From Calothrix sp. PCC 7103 (GTDB taxonomy: Bacteria; Cyanobacteriota; Cyanobacteriia; Cyanobacteriales; Nostocaceae): DNA of 64,000 nucleotides. The stretch is from contig NZ_KB217478.1 in the NCBI RefSeq assembly GCF_000331305.1, forward strand, positions 439,278-503,277, in the 5' to 3' direction. Below, one piece after another: positions 17,939 through 26,965 of the stretch. Positions within the stretch are counted from its first letter, which is position 1. Every line of letters starts with the position of its first letter. The position numbers were made by a program, and so were the translations under genes. The notes beneath the pieces were generated by a model. The model did no database searches. It saw nothing but the letters and a program-made list of their open reading frames with translations, and was not told the origin of the DNA.

Positions 17939-20905
17939 TTAGGGGGATGTTACGGTTAAATCGGCAATAATGTCAAGGCGAAAGTCTTCTACAAGTTTTT
18001 CTAGGGTTTGATAAACTATTTTTTTGTCTGGTGGAATTTTTTTGATTAACTCCATTACTAGGTTATCGTCCATTGCTAATGCTGCCCAATTCAATCTATG
18101 GTGCCATTCTATTGGCATAAAGTCGAGGTCTTGTGGAGTTAGTTGTTGAGTTTCTGTTATCATGACGGATGAGGTATATTCAGATTCTTCTGCGTATATA
18201 CACTGCAAACCTAAATGCAATGCGATTTTTTCTAACAATACTTCTTCGCGAAATGGTTTTGACATAAAATCATCACACCCAAATTCCGTAATTATGGAAC
18301 AATCTTCGGATAAAACATTTGCTGTTAAAGCAATGATGGTAGTTGCTTGACCTTTTAAAGTAGCTTTAATATGTTTAGTGGCTTGATAACCATCCATAAC
18401 TGGCATCAATAAGTCCATTAATATTAAATCTGGCGCCCAACTTTGCCATATACTAATTGCTTCGACACCGTTAATTGCAGTACGTACTTGAAAATTAAAG
18501 TTTTCTAGCATTGTTACCAACATTTGACGGTTTTCTTCGACATCTTCTACTACGAGAATGCGAGGATGGAAGTCATTTGGTTTTATCGCAATTACACGGT
18601 TTGGTCTGCATTTGCTTTTAATAGCAGCGTTTTGAACTTTGCTAATTTGAATATTAAAAGTAAATGTCGAGCCTTTATCTAGAATACTTTTGACAGTGAT
18701 ATCCCCCCCCATTAAGCGCGCGAATTGTCTACTAATATATAAACCTAAACCAGTTCCTTGCATTGATTTGCGTCCAGCCTCAGTTTGTGTAAATGGCTCA
18801 AATAAATTATTTACTTCTTCTAATGCAATCCCTGGACCTGTATCTATAATCTCGAAATTAAGCTGTTGTTGATTGTTACTTGATAAAAATAGCCGTAGCA
18901 ATACTTTACCTTGAGAGGTAAATTTAATTGCATTTTCTAAGAGATTAATTAAAATTTGACGTAGTTTACTTTCATCGGTGATAATATACTGAGGAATTTC
19001 TTGAGAGTATAAAAAACTAAGCTGCAATTGTTTAGCTGCGGCTCGAAGTTGTAACATTTCTTGAATTGCATCTAACATTTGATATAAATCACAGTTATTA
19101 TTATTGAGCGTTAACCTGCCTGTTTCGATTTTTGACATTTCTAGAACATCATTAATTAGTCCTAATAGGTGTTCACCACTACGGTTAATAATTCTTAAAT
19201 TTTTATATTGTTCTTCTGATAAATTGTCATTGCGAGACATAAGTTGTGTAAAACCAATTATCGCGTTCAAAGGAGTACGTAGCTCATGACTCATTTTTGC
19301 TAAAAATCTACTTTTAGAACGGTTTGCCTCTTCTGCGTTCTGTGCAGCTTCTTGCAATGCAGCTTGCGAAAATTCTAGAATAGTCAACATTAATGTCTCT
19401 CTAAGTTCGCTTGCTACGTCAATTTCAATTTGTTGCCAGGGCAATGACTTTCTACGAACAGTCTCTTTCCATAATTCAAATGATTTACGTGGCGATAATC
19501 GCATACTGTCATTTTCTACTAATATGGGTTTTTGAGGATTCCCGCCCCAATTAACAGTTTGTATTACTTCATCTCTAAACCAAAGTATATGGTATGATGA
19601 ATGATTCAGAAATACTGATATAGCTAGCAAGCCACTAGCAACGTCTTTAAATTTTTCTGCTTTTGGGTAAATTTGAGATAAAGAATTTGTATAAAATACT
19701 TCTTCGCGATGAACACCTAACCACCAAATCAGCAATTCCTGAACATCTGTTTGCGACGGTGTTTTTCCTATTAAAGTTAAATTACCGTTTAAGTAAATTG
19801 CAACTCCTGACGCTTTAACTATATCTAATAGCTTTTGACTGTTACGCTTAAATATATCATTAATACACTTATAATTTTCACTAATCTCTGCTTGTAATTT
19901 TTTCTGAATTAAATTAATTGTTTTTCGATAATTTTCTGCCTCTTCTTCTTGCTTTTTAACAAGATAAATTGACATTATCTGTCCTAAAAACTGACAATAA
20001 TTACGAACTTGGTAATCAATAGACTTAGGTGAATAATGATGGCATACTAGCAAACCCCAAAGCTGTTTATCATTTACAAGGGAAATACATAAAGACCCAG
20101 AGAAACCCATATTGCGAGCATACTCACAGTGAACAGGTGAAATACTTCGTAATATAGAAGAACTTAAATCAATTGGAGCATTAGTTAAAGGGTTATTCGT
20201 AGGAATAATTTTAACTGGTTGATAGTTGATATTTACAATTAAACGTAACCAATTTTCATAATAAAGTTTTCTAGCTTGTTGAGGTATATCAGATGCCGGA
20301 TAATGTAAATTAAAATACGATTCGATTTCTTCTTTTTTATCTTCTGCAATAATTACTCCACTATTATCTGGTTCAAACCGATAAATCATTACTCGGTCAT
20401 ACCCAGTTATTTGCCGCACTTCTTGAACAATTGTTTTTGTGGCAGTCTCGAAAATCGTAGATTTTTGAATTTTGGCTATTGAAGAATTTACTAAATCGTA
20501 AAAGTTAATTTCACATGCTTTCTTGAAATTGCTTATCGGTTCAAGTTCTAATATCCATACTTCATTACTTTTATGTAATGTACCATTAAATTCCAAATTG
20601 TTTCTAGCTTTCAGCGATGGAATAACATATTTATTAATATCATGATTGCTTTGTAAAATATAATGTTTTATGACTTCAAATTGTGAAGAGCAAAATAATA
20701 TTTGTAAATTTTTATTAATTAAAGTCTGACTTGAGATGCCAAAAAAATGTTCTGTGTTATCGCTGACCTGTAAAATAGTAAGTTGCGGTTCTTGCAGTAC
20801 AAATAAAACCCCATGTGGTTGAATTGCACCAGGAATATGAATTGCTTCTTTCTCACATACGCTTAAATCAATTTCCTGGGGTGATGCAAAGTTTTGTGAA
20901 TTCAT
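17939..20905 (-). CDS. Bacteriophytochrome-type hybrid histidine kinase (PAS-GAF-PHY-HisKA-HATPase-REC)
   Basis: 988 residues from the ATG at 20905; the longer frame would need a TTG. Order: PAS with Cys17 in CEKEAIHIPGAIQPHG, the biliverdin-attachment position of bacteriophytochromes; GAF with YPASDIPQQAR and SPVHCEYARNMG; PHY with the tongue motif SPRKSFELWKE; HisKA with SHELRTPLNAI; ATPase with NLLENAIKFT, DTGPGI and GTGLGLYIS; and a receiver domain with LILMDLLMP. An ~85-residue tail follows. It should sense red/far-red light and autophosphorylate. The GAF Cys next to the conserved His is one or two positions from the Cph1-type attachment Cys. Confidence 0.92.
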   Translation of the reverse strand: MNSQNFASPQEIDLSVCEKEAIHIPGAIQPHGVLFVLQEPQLTILQVSDNTEHFFGISSQTLINKNLQILFCSSQFEVIKHYILQSNHDINKYVIPSLKARNNLEFNGTLHKSNEVWILELEPISNFKKACEINFYDLVNSSIAKIQKSTIFETATKTIVQEVRQITGYDRVMIYRFEPDNSGVIIAEDKKEEIESYFNLHYPASDIPQQARKLYYENWLRLIVNINYQPVKIIPTNNPLTNAPIDLSSSILRSISPVHCEYARNMGFSGSLCISLVNDKQLWGLLVCHHYSPKSIDYQVRNYCQFLGQIMSIYLVKKQEEEAENYRKTINLIQKKLQAEISENYKCINDIFKRNSQKLLDIVKASGVAIYLNGNLTLIGKTPSQTDVQELLIWWLGVHREEVFYTNSLSQIYPKAEKFKDVASGLLAISVFLNHSSYHILWFRDEVIQTVNWGGNPQKPILVENDSMRLSPRKSFELWKETVRRKSLPWQQIEIDVASELRETLMLTILEFSQAALQEAAQNAEEANRSKSRFLAKMSHELRTPLNAIIGFTQLMSRNDNLSEEQYKNLRIINRSGEHLLGLINDVLEMSKIETGRLTLNNNNCDLYQMLDAIQEMLQLRAAAKQLQLSFLYSQEIPQYIITDESKLRQILINLLENAIKFTSQGKVLLRLFLSSNNQQQLNFEIIDTGPGIALEEVNNLFEPFTQTEAGRKSMQGTGLGLYISRQFARLMGGDITVKSILDKGSTFTFNIQISKVQNAAIKSKCRPNRVIAIKPNDFHPRILVVEDVEENRQMLVTMLENFNFQVRTAINGVEAISIWQSWAPDLILMDLLMPVMDGYQATKHIKATLKGQATTIIALTANVLSEDCSIITEFGCDDFMSKPFREEVLLEKIALHLGLQCIYAEESEYTSSVMITETQQLTPQDLDFMPIEWHHRLNWAALAMDDNLVMELIKKIPPDKKIVYQTLEKLVEDFRLDIIADLTVTSP

Positions 20906-20995
20906 ACTATTTACTTTAATTTCATATTGCAATTCTATAATATTCTGTTGCAAAATAACAAGAATATTCAATACTACAAAGATAGAATTTAATCT

Positions 20996-21023
20996 CCTAA
21001 CCCCCGATGATTTGGGGGCTAGG
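20996..21023. terminator. Hairpin CCTAACCCCC / GGGGGCTAGG
   Basis: A 10-bp stem with one mismatch in the spacer between two minus-strand genes. It may end transcription of the upstream hypothetical gene, or simply be a dispersed repeat. There is no T run on the minus strand. Confidence 0.35.
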
Positions 21024-21143
21024 GGGAATGAATTATATTATAAAAAACAAAAACTACGCAGTATTGCAATAAGATTTTATGAGGCGCCTGGATGTACACA
21101 AATTATAAGCGTGACAACAAAAATTCCACGCTTATCATCTTAG

Positions 21144-21959
21144 TTAAACATTTTGTGGGGTTGATTCTTTTTGAGGTGCAACTTCTTCTTTACGTAATTT
21201 CAGTGCATCAGCTTTCATTTTCTTACTCGCTTTAAAAAACTTGGGTGGTTCTTCTAATGGCATTTGAGCAAGTGATTCAAAACCAAATGCATTCTTTTGA
21301 GGAAGAAACTTTGCGATTACAGAAACAAAGTATGGTCGTTTTTGTTGTTCTTTCGGTATTTTAGGATTAAATCTAAATGGTGGTACGAGCGAATCTCTCC
21401 AAAATAAAGGTATGTGACTCGCTTTCATGTATCTAACACGTTTGGTAATATCTGATTGTTTTACATATTCTAATCTATCTTCTGTAAAATTTTTGAAGAC
21501 AGAAACACAAGGTACTTGACACACAGGGATAAATTGCCATATTCCACTTAACTTAAATTCAAAGTCTTTCAACTCTCTACACATTCCTTCATTATTCCCA
21601 GCATCAAATGCTACAAGCTGAAATCCAATTTGATGCGGTTTATCTCGTCCTGGAAAGTGAGTTATTTTTGGGTAGACTATTAATCGTTGACGATTACCTT
21701 GATTTGCTACACTCTTTTTAAGTGCGTCAAAAGCTTTTAATCCTTTGTTGGTGGGAATATAGAATAATGGGTATTCATTACCACTAACTGTAATAGTAGC
21801 AGATTTTTTCTCTTCGTCGAAGTCTACAATAGCAGGTATGATACCTACTGCCTTAAAAAATAGTTCAGAACTTGAGGTCTTAGAATCCTTTTCTATAGAT
21901 TCTATAGTCGGTTTCGGCTTTTTGATTGGTAGCGCCTGTTTTTCTTGATTTTCTAGCAT
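21144..21959 (-). CDS. Hypothetical protein, 271 residues
   Basis: Family not recognised. The first 30 residues are Lys/Glu-rich and probably disordered, followed by a compact region (about 35-240) rich in beta-strand-like segments (ATITVSGNEYPLFYIP, RQRLIVYPKITHFPG, YFVSVIAKFLPQ) and a basic C-terminus. No signal peptide or membrane helix. The beta-rich middle with a basic tail could suit nucleic-acid binding, but this is only a composition argument. It is followed after 170 bases by the phytochrome gene on the same strand. Confidence 0.6.
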   Translation of the reverse strand: MLENQEKQALPIKKPKPTIESIEKDSKTSSSELFFKAVGIIPAIVDFDEEKKSATITVSGNEYPLFYIPTNKGLKAFDALKKSVANQGNRQRLIVYPKITHFPGRDKPHQIGFQLVAFDAGNNEGMCRELKDFEFKLSGIWQFIPVCQVPCVSVFKNFTEDRLEYVKQSDITKRVRYMKASHIPLFWRDSLVPPFRFNPKIPKEQQKRPYFVSVIAKFLPQKNAFGFESLAQMPLEEPPKFFKASKKMKADALKLRKEEVAPQKESTPQNV

Positions 21960-22218
21960 CTTTTTAATAAAGCTTTGTTTTATACATTATCCTGCACGTA
22001 CCAGAAAACGGCGCCAAAGTATTCAACGACGTTATGGGCACAAATAATCAAACAATACAGAAATATTGAATTTGTTTCAAGGGTGATATCACTTATTTGT
22101 TACATCAGTTCATAATCGTGTTGTTGAATTTACGGCGGTGACATATAACAAAAATTATTAAAATTTTGTTAAATAAAGTTTTATATGCAACTACCTAACA
22201 CTGAACCAAAGGCATGTA

Positions 22219-22353
22219 TATACAAAGCTGACGCAATATTCAGCAGCAGAAATTGCGTACTAAGTTGGTTGGATTTTCTAATCCTAGCCATTTGACTTCT
22301 CAATTTCGCAAAATAGTTGGCACCACTCCCAACTATTTTCGCGAAGGCACCTA
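22219..22353 (+). pseudogene. AraC-family regulator, C-terminal relic
   Basis: In two frames the DNA reads SAAEIAY and then VGFSNPSHLTSQFRKIVGTT followed by PNYFREGT and a stop. That is the end of an AraC-type helix-turn-helix domain (second HTH, GFxxxSHFxxxFRKxxGxxP). The frame changes near 22260, where a stop also appears, and nothing resembling the rest of the gene is present upstream. A clear dead fragment. Confidence 0.75.
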
Positions 22354-22354
22354 G

Positions 22355-22449
22355 TGGTCTGTGTCAAAAGTTTTGGTGTGTTCTCTTCTCTTATTTCTTC
22401 CTTTGCGCCCTTCGCGTACTTTGCGGTTCGTTTTTTGTACTCCCCAAAA
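22355..22449 (-). repeat. 95-bp dispersed repeat, copy 2
   Basis: Inverted copy of 9884-9978, starting two bases after the AraC relic. The identity over 95 bases points to recent duplication or gene conversion. Downstream, 22460-22600 holds further degraded fragments of the same style (CTCTGCGTC-type). Confidence 0.85.
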
Positions 22450-22677
22450 CTAATGACACGGACTACTAGTAGTCCGTGTCATTAATTTTGGAGTGTAGGC
22501 ACCGATTTTAAACTCTCTTAACTCTTCTCTCTGTGTACTCTGCGTCTAATAAGGTAAAAAATATATTACACCAAAACTATTGACATGAACCACTAAAAAC
22601 CAGAAACCGGGTTTTTGTTGATATCTTGCAATAGAAACAACAATTCTGTGTAAAAACCCGGTTTCTGAAATGTGTGG
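22450..22677. repeat. Repeat-filled spacer with AGAAACCGGGTTT hairpin
   Basis: Non-coding. At 22604-22672, CAGAAACCGGGTTTTT and AAAAACCCGGTTTCTG form an inverted repeat of 16-bp arms around a 40-base loop, immediately after the rexT stop. It can serve as a terminator-like hairpin for rexT. The motif recurs at 555-571. Confidence 0.55.
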
Positions 22678-23043
22678 TTAGTTGCTTGATGCAATAGCAG
22701 GTTCTCTGGATGCTTCTCTATCGGCTGTAGTAAATTCCAAGGGAAGTGCAGAACGTAAGACAGCATCCAACAAACCAGGAAATAACACCTCTAAATCATT
22801 ACGTCGTAAAGTGTTAATGTGCTGCGTTCCCTCTTTGCGCGTCAACACCACACCAGATTCACGAAGAATCTTAAAATGATTTGACATAGTAGACTTTGCA
22901 ATTGCGAAATCGAAGCCAGCGCAGCACTGTTCTCCAGTCACCGCTAACTGCCTAACAATCTCTAACCGTACAGGGTCGCCTAAAGCATATAGGACTCCTG
23001 CTAACGTCATATCTTTTTGGTCTGGGTGATATAGAAATCTCAT
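22678..23043 (-). CDS. rexT: Redox-sensing ArsR-family repressor RexT
   Basis: 121 residues from the ATG at 23043 (a TTG six codons earlier is possible). A winged helix-turn-helix of the ArsR/SmtB type: GDPVRLEIVRQLA, then IAKSTMSNHFKILRESGVV. With this start the vicinal pair Cys40-Cys41 (GEQCC) falls exactly where the H2O2-sensing disulfide of Anabaena RexT is known to form. RexT represses the thioredoxin gene trxA2, and here a thioredoxin gene is divergent and 81 bases away. That match of motif, position and neighbour is the basis for the name. Confidence 0.88.
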   Translation of the reverse strand: MRFLYHPDQKDMTLAGVLYALGDPVRLEIVRQLAVTGEQCCAGFDFAIAKSTMSNHFKILRESGVVLTRKEGTQHINTLRRNDLEVLFPGLLDAVLRSALPLEFTTADREASREPAIASSN

Positions 23044-23081
23044 ACTTGCATTATTTGACAAAAAGGACTATATTTTATTTA

Positions 23082-23096
23082 TTCGATAAAACCGAA
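23082..23096. promoter_or_regulatory. Candidate RexT operator
   Basis: In the 81-base rexT-trxA gap, TTCG-ATAAAAC-CGAA is a perfect inverted repeat, nested in a looser symmetry TTTATTCG (23078-23085) and CGAAATAA (23101-23108). ArsR-type repressors bind such imperfect palindromes. The assignment is by position and symmetry only. Confidence 0.4.
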
Positions 23097-23124
23097 CTAA
23101 CGAAATAATATTTGGGAGGCGAGT

Positions 23125-23448
23125 ATGTCATCCGTTACAAATGTGACAGAAGCCACATTTAAGCAAGAAGTCTTAGAAAGCTCAATGCCGGTGCTAGTTG
23201 ATTTTTGGGCACCCTGGTGCGGGCCGTGTCGGATGGTGACTCCCGTGGTAGATGAAGTTGCTGCCGAGTACTCTGGACAGGTAAAAGTAGTGAAGTTAAA
23301 TACTGACCAAAATCCCACGGTCGCCAGCCACTACGGGATTCGCAGTATTCCAACACTAATGGTCTTCAAGGGGGGTCGGCAAGTAGATACGGTCGTAGGC
23401 GCAGTGCCAAAAGCAACCTTGACTAAAACTTTATCACAGTATTTATAA
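23125..23448 (+). CDS. trxA: Thioredoxin (TrxA2-type)
   Basis: 107 residues, standard thioredoxin length. It reduces protein disulfides with electrons from thioredoxin reductase. The active site WCGPC lies in [11 protein letters not shown] (residues 28-38), the cis-Pro is in RSIPTLMVF, and KGG follows. GGGAGG precedes the ATG by seven bases. The divergent RexT gene indicates redox-controlled expression, as known for trxA2 of Anabaena. Confidence 0.95.
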   Translation: MSSVTNVTEATFKQEVLESSMPVLVDFWAPWCGPCRMVTPVVDEVAAEYSGQVKVVKLNTDQNPTVASHYGIRSIPTLMVFKGGRQVDTVVGAVPKATLTKTLSQYL

Positions 23449-23476
23449 CAAAGTGAAGAGTTAATAGTTATAAGTG

Positions 23477-23505
23477 CTGAGTGCTGAGTGCTGACGCAAT
23501 TAATA
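23477..23505. repeat. AGTGCTG tandem repeat
   Basis: AAGTGCTGAGTGCTGAGTGCTGAC, the same unit that expands rnpB (8704-8765) and occurs at 49651-49680. Confidence 0.7.
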
Positions 23506-23570
23506 ACGTCTGTGCAGGAGACGCGGAGTAGGGTGCGTGACGCTATTAGACTCCCGATTACAAAAAATAT

Positions 23571-23815
23571 CCTTTCGGCGCCAGTTGGCAAGTAGCCTTT
23601 AGCGAAAAAATCCGCAGTGAAGCAAATATTGTATGGCATTTGTGTAGGTTCCATCACAAATGCCATGCAAGCGGATGAAATCATTCGTAACAACGGCGCT
23701 GATATAGTATTACTCGCCAGAGAAATACTACGTGACCCATACTGACCATACCGTGCGGCTAAAGAATTACACGTTAAAGACATTCAAATATTGCCAATTT
23801 AGTATGGCAGCAGGG
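23571..23815 (+). pseudogene. Old Yellow Enzyme-type NADH:flavin oxidoreductase, C-terminal relic
   Basis: Frame one reads GASWQVAFSEKIRSEANIVW; after a frameshift near 23640 frame two reads VGSITNAMQADEIIRNNGAD, IVLLAREILRDPY, stop, PYRAAKEL. This is the conserved end of the YqjM/NamA group (FAExIRxEA, VGxIxxxxQAxxIxxxGxADLVxLARxxLxDPYWPxxAA). The Trp codon after DPY has become TGA and a later codon TAG. Frameshift plus two stops and no N-terminal part: a decayed gene beside trxA. Confidence 0.85.
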
Positions 23816-23912
23816 TCTAAAAACTTCTCTCTCTGCGCTCTCTGTGCCTCTGTGATGATATCCCATAGGTTGAGTCGAGGAACGTCCCGCAGGGAGACCC
23901 AACAAAAAATCC
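23816..23912. other. Short spacer with degraded CTCTGCG-type repeat
   Basis: TCTCTCTCTGCGCTCTCTGTG at about 23828 (quoted in part) belongs to the same dispersed family as 9884-9978. No gene. Confidence 0.4.
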
Positions 23913-24530
23913 TTAACGAGAAAAAAGTAAAACTAACTTAGCTATTCCATAAGCTATTACCATTGCAAATAATATCCAAGATATAAACAGAGAGCCAATT
24001 TGCAACATCCAAAAGCTAAGTAAAATGAGTCCTAAAATATCAGCAATTAATACTGGCAAACGTTCAGAAACTTTCCAAGCTCGGACTCCTAAGCTTGGTG
24101 CTGCATCTAAAAATGATACAGGCGCCGAAAAATTAACAAAAGATGTACTATATAAATTATAATTATCAGTTTGATTTATATACTCTATTTTCACATTAGC
24201 AAGCAAATTAAACCAAATTTGGCTGAGTAAAATTAAAATAGACCCCCACCCCAAAAAAATTATTGAAGTATAAAAACCTAAAAGCTCAACAGCAATAGTA
24301 ATAACAGTTACTTGATAAAAAGTATTTAAGCGCACATCTTGAACATAGGCTTTCGCATCTTCTATCTGCCGTAAATCCTTAACAGCCATTCGAGCTTGTT
24401 CAATGCAAAATATAAACGTTCCCAATGCTACCAATTGATTAGTTAATTCTATACCCCAAATCACCTGGGTTAATAAGCCAACGCAAGCGGGAAAAAACAG
24501 TAAAAAAATTACTTTATCAATTGGTAACAT
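23913..24530 (-). CDS. Hypothetical integral membrane protein
   Basis: 205 residues with about five hydrophobic segments: VIFLLFFPACVGLLTQVIW, LVALGTFIFCIEQA, VTVITIAVELLGFYTSIIFLG, LILLSQIWFNLLA and a C-terminal pair IADILGLILLSFWML and LFISWILFAMVIAYG. A charged loop (about 45-70) connects the second and third. No family is recognised and no catalytic motif is visible. It stands alone between the oxidoreductase relic and rsh. Confidence 0.6.
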   Translation of the reverse strand: MLPIDKVIFLLFFPACVGLLTQVIWGIELTNQLVALGTFIFCIEQARMAVKDLRQIEDAKAYVQDVRLNTFYQVTVITIAVELLGFYTSIIFLGWGSILILLSQIWFNLLANVKIEYINQTDNYNLYSTSFVNFSAPVSFLDAAPSLGVRAWKVSERLPVLIADILGLILLSFWMLQIGSLFISWILFAMVIAYGIAKLVLLFSR

Positions 24531-24664
24531 GTAACACGTGTCATAGATGGATAAAATTATGACTGTAATTAAAGTCTTTGATGTTCCCTGATTTGGTATA
24601 AGTATAGGATAATTAATGAGGCGTCATTAAATCGCGTCTCTACTAATTTTATAATATAAAACGG

Positions 24665-24716
24665 ACATAACAAATAAACTATCCGTGATGTCCGTTTTGT
24701 CCGTTTTATCCGTTGC
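24665..24716 (-). repeat. AACGGAT repeat after rsh
   Basis: Immediately after the rsh stop on the minus strand: GGCAACGGATAAAACGGAC, AAAACGGAC, ATCACGGATAG. Same unit as after rnc and at the end of the metallophosphoesterase gene. Confidence 0.65.
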
Positions 24717-24718
24717 CA

Positions 24719-26965
24719 CTATTCCTCGTTATTGCCCACACGACGAATATTGAGGATGTCACTCAGTTTCTTAATCTGAGTAAATACTTGCTCAAGCTGT
24801 GCAGTATCACGTACTTCCATTCCCAAATCAATTAACGCTGGTTGATTAGTAGCTGTTTTTACTGAAGCATGACGCACGTTGATGCATTGGTCAGTTAGTT
24901 TTGAAAGAATATCTTTCAGTACACCAACTCTATCTAATGCTTCAATTTGTACATTCACTGGGTAGGTTAAGGAGCGTGCGTTATGCTCCATATTGAAGTT
25001 CCATGTTACAGGAATCAAACGCTCACCTTCGATATGTTCGTGGTTACTACATCCGTGACGATGTATTGTTATCCCTCTACCCCGCGTTACTACTCCAATA
25101 ATTTTTTCCCCTGGTATTGGTGTACAACAACCTGCAAGGTGATACATCAACCCCTCAACCCCAAGTATTGGTGAGTCGCTAATGCGCGAAGATGGAGGCG
25201 CCTCACGTTTGGGCGATGATGATGGTAATAGTAATGGTACTACGTTTGTTTCTTGAGACCTTACTAACTCTCTCCAACGATTTAAGACTAAGTTCAGCGT
25301 TACCTCCCCGTAACCTAACGCAGCAATCAAATCTTCGACGCTTTGATAATTACATCGTTCGGCAACTGTTTGCATTGGTTCCGACTTTAAAACGTTTTCA
25401 AATCCGTTCTTACCTATCTCTTTTTCCAATAACTCCCGTCCACGTGCTATATTTTCTTCTCGACGTGAGCGTTTGTACCATTGTTTAATGCGGTTTTTGG
25501 CGGCAGATGTAGCAACGAAGTTTAACCAGTGTAAAGAGGGGTGACTGTTTTTCTGTGTTAAAACTTCGACGATATCGCCATTCTGTAGTCTTGTGGAAAG
25601 TGGTACCATTTTTCCGTTGACACGGGCGCCTGAGCAATGATTGCCAACTTCAGAGTGAATACGATAAGCGAAATCGACGGTCGTCGAACCCGGATTTAAA
25701 GGGACTACATCACCTTTGGGTGTAAACACATAGACATCATCTTCAAAAAGATTGTCTTTAATGCTTTCTAAATATTCTTGAGCGTCTTTGAGGTCGTTCT
25801 GCCACTCTATTAACTGACGTAACCAAGTGAATTTATCATCGTTCGTACTCATGTGAGTAAAATTAGAACCACCGGTCTCTTTATACTTCCAGTGGGCTGC
25901 AATTCCGTATTCGGCAATACGGTGCATTTCTAATGTGCGAATTTGGACTTCTAAAGGGCGCCCCCAAGGACCAATAACTCCGGTATGTAATGATTGATAG
26001 CGGTTGGGTTTGGGCAAGCCGATGTAATCTTTGAAGCGTCCGGGAATTGGACGAAAGGCATCATGCACAACTGCTAGCGCACGATAGCATTCTTCGTTAC
26101 TATTTACAATAATTCTGAGTGCGGCTAAATCGTAAATCTCATTAAATTCCTTATTCTGTCGCTGCATCTTTTGATAAATACTATAAAGATGCTTTGGTCT
26201 ACCACTAACATCGGTACATTGAATACCAGCTTCCACCATTCGAGTCCGCAACGTATCCGAAACTTTCTTGAGACGGTCTTCGCGTGCGTCGCGTCTTTCG
26301 GCAACGAGGTTTTGAATCTGCCGAAAAGACTCTGGTTCTAAATATTTAAATGCTAAATCTTCTAATTCCCACTTAAAACGCCAAATTCCTAAACGGTTCG
26401 CTAGAGGAGCAAAGATATCGCGCGTTTCCTGGGCATTACGGCGCCGACTTTCTTCTGACATAACTTCCATTGTTCGCATGTTATGGAGGCGGTCAGCTAA
26501 TTTTACAACGATAACACGAATATCTTGCGCCATCGACATAAACATACGTCGAAAGTTTTCTGCCTGACCTTCAGTTTTAGTTTTAAAATTTATCTTCGAG
26601 AGTTTGGTTACACCCTCAACTAAACGACGTACTTCGGCGCCAAATCGCTCCTCGATTTCCTCAATTGTGACATCTGTATCCTCAACTACATCATGAAGAA
26701 ATCCAGCTGCTATCATAGCAGGACTGCCTCCTAGGTCACGCAATAACCCAGCGACAGCAACCGGGTGGCATATATAAGGTTCTCCCGACTTACGAAGTTG
26801 CCCGTCATGCAAATCGTAAGCAAATCGGAATGCCCGACAAATCAAGTCATTATCATCTGACCTTCGTTCCTGTTCTGCCTTGTCAGCAGTTCCTTTTTTT
26901 AAACAATCTTTAAGCCAATCCGGAAGGGTGATATCGACTGGGGTATTTAGTAGTAAGCCACTCAT
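24719..26965 (-). CDS. rsh: Bifunctional (p)ppGpp synthetase/hydrolase
   Basis: 748 residues, the usual long RelA/SpoT homologue. It makes and degrades the stringent-response alarmone. Order: HD hydrolase domain (about 50-160, HPVAVAGLL and GFLHDVVEDT), synthetase domain (about 240-360, GRPKHLYSIYQKMQR, YDLAALRI, RYQSLHT and EVQIRT), TGS (about 400-460, VYVFTPKGDVV and VDFAYRIHSEVG), a conserved Cys region (HLAGCCTPIPG) and a C-terminal ACT domain. RFKD in the synthetase is the bifunctional signature, whereas monofunctional RelA has an acidic motif. Confidence 0.95.
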   Translation of the reverse strand: MSGLLLNTPVDITLPDWLKDCLKKGTADKAEQERRSDDNDLICRAFRFAYDLHDGQLRKSGEPYICHPVAVAGLLRDLGGSPAMIAAGFLHDVVEDTDVTIEEIEERFGAEVRRLVEGVTKLSKINFKTKTEGQAENFRRMFMSMAQDIRVIVVKLADRLHNMRTMEVMSEESRRRNAQETRDIFAPLANRLGIWRFKWELEDLAFKYLEPESFRQIQNLVAERRDAREDRLKKVSDTLRTRMVEAGIQCTDVSGRPKHLYSIYQKMQRQNKEFNEIYDLAALRIIVNSNEECYRALAVVHDAFRPIPGRFKDYIGLPKPNRYQSLHTGVIGPWGRPLEVQIRTLEMHRIAEYGIAAHWKYKETGGSNFTHMSTNDDKFTWLRQLIEWQNDLKDAQEYLESIKDNLFEDDVYVFTPKGDVVPLNPGSTTVDFAYRIHSEVGNHCSGARVNGKMVPLSTRLQNGDIVEVLTQKNSHPSLHWLNFVATSAAKNRIKQWYKRSRREENIARGRELLEKEIGKNGFENVLKSEPMQTVAERCNYQSVEDLIAALGYGEVTLNLVLNRWRELVRSQETNVVPLLLPSSSPKREAPPSSRISDSPILGVEGLMYHLAGCCTPIPGEKIIGVVTRGRGITIHRHGCSNHEHIEGERLIPVTWNFNMEHNARSLTYPVNVQIEALDRVGVLKDILSKLTDQCINVRHASVKTATNQPALIDLGMEVRDTAQLEQVFTQIKKLSDILNIRRVGNNEE

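Noticed and set aside
23331-23783. 150-residue minus-strand frame over trxA end and spacer
   Set aside because: Antisense to thioredoxin and the oxidoreductase relic; explained by those.
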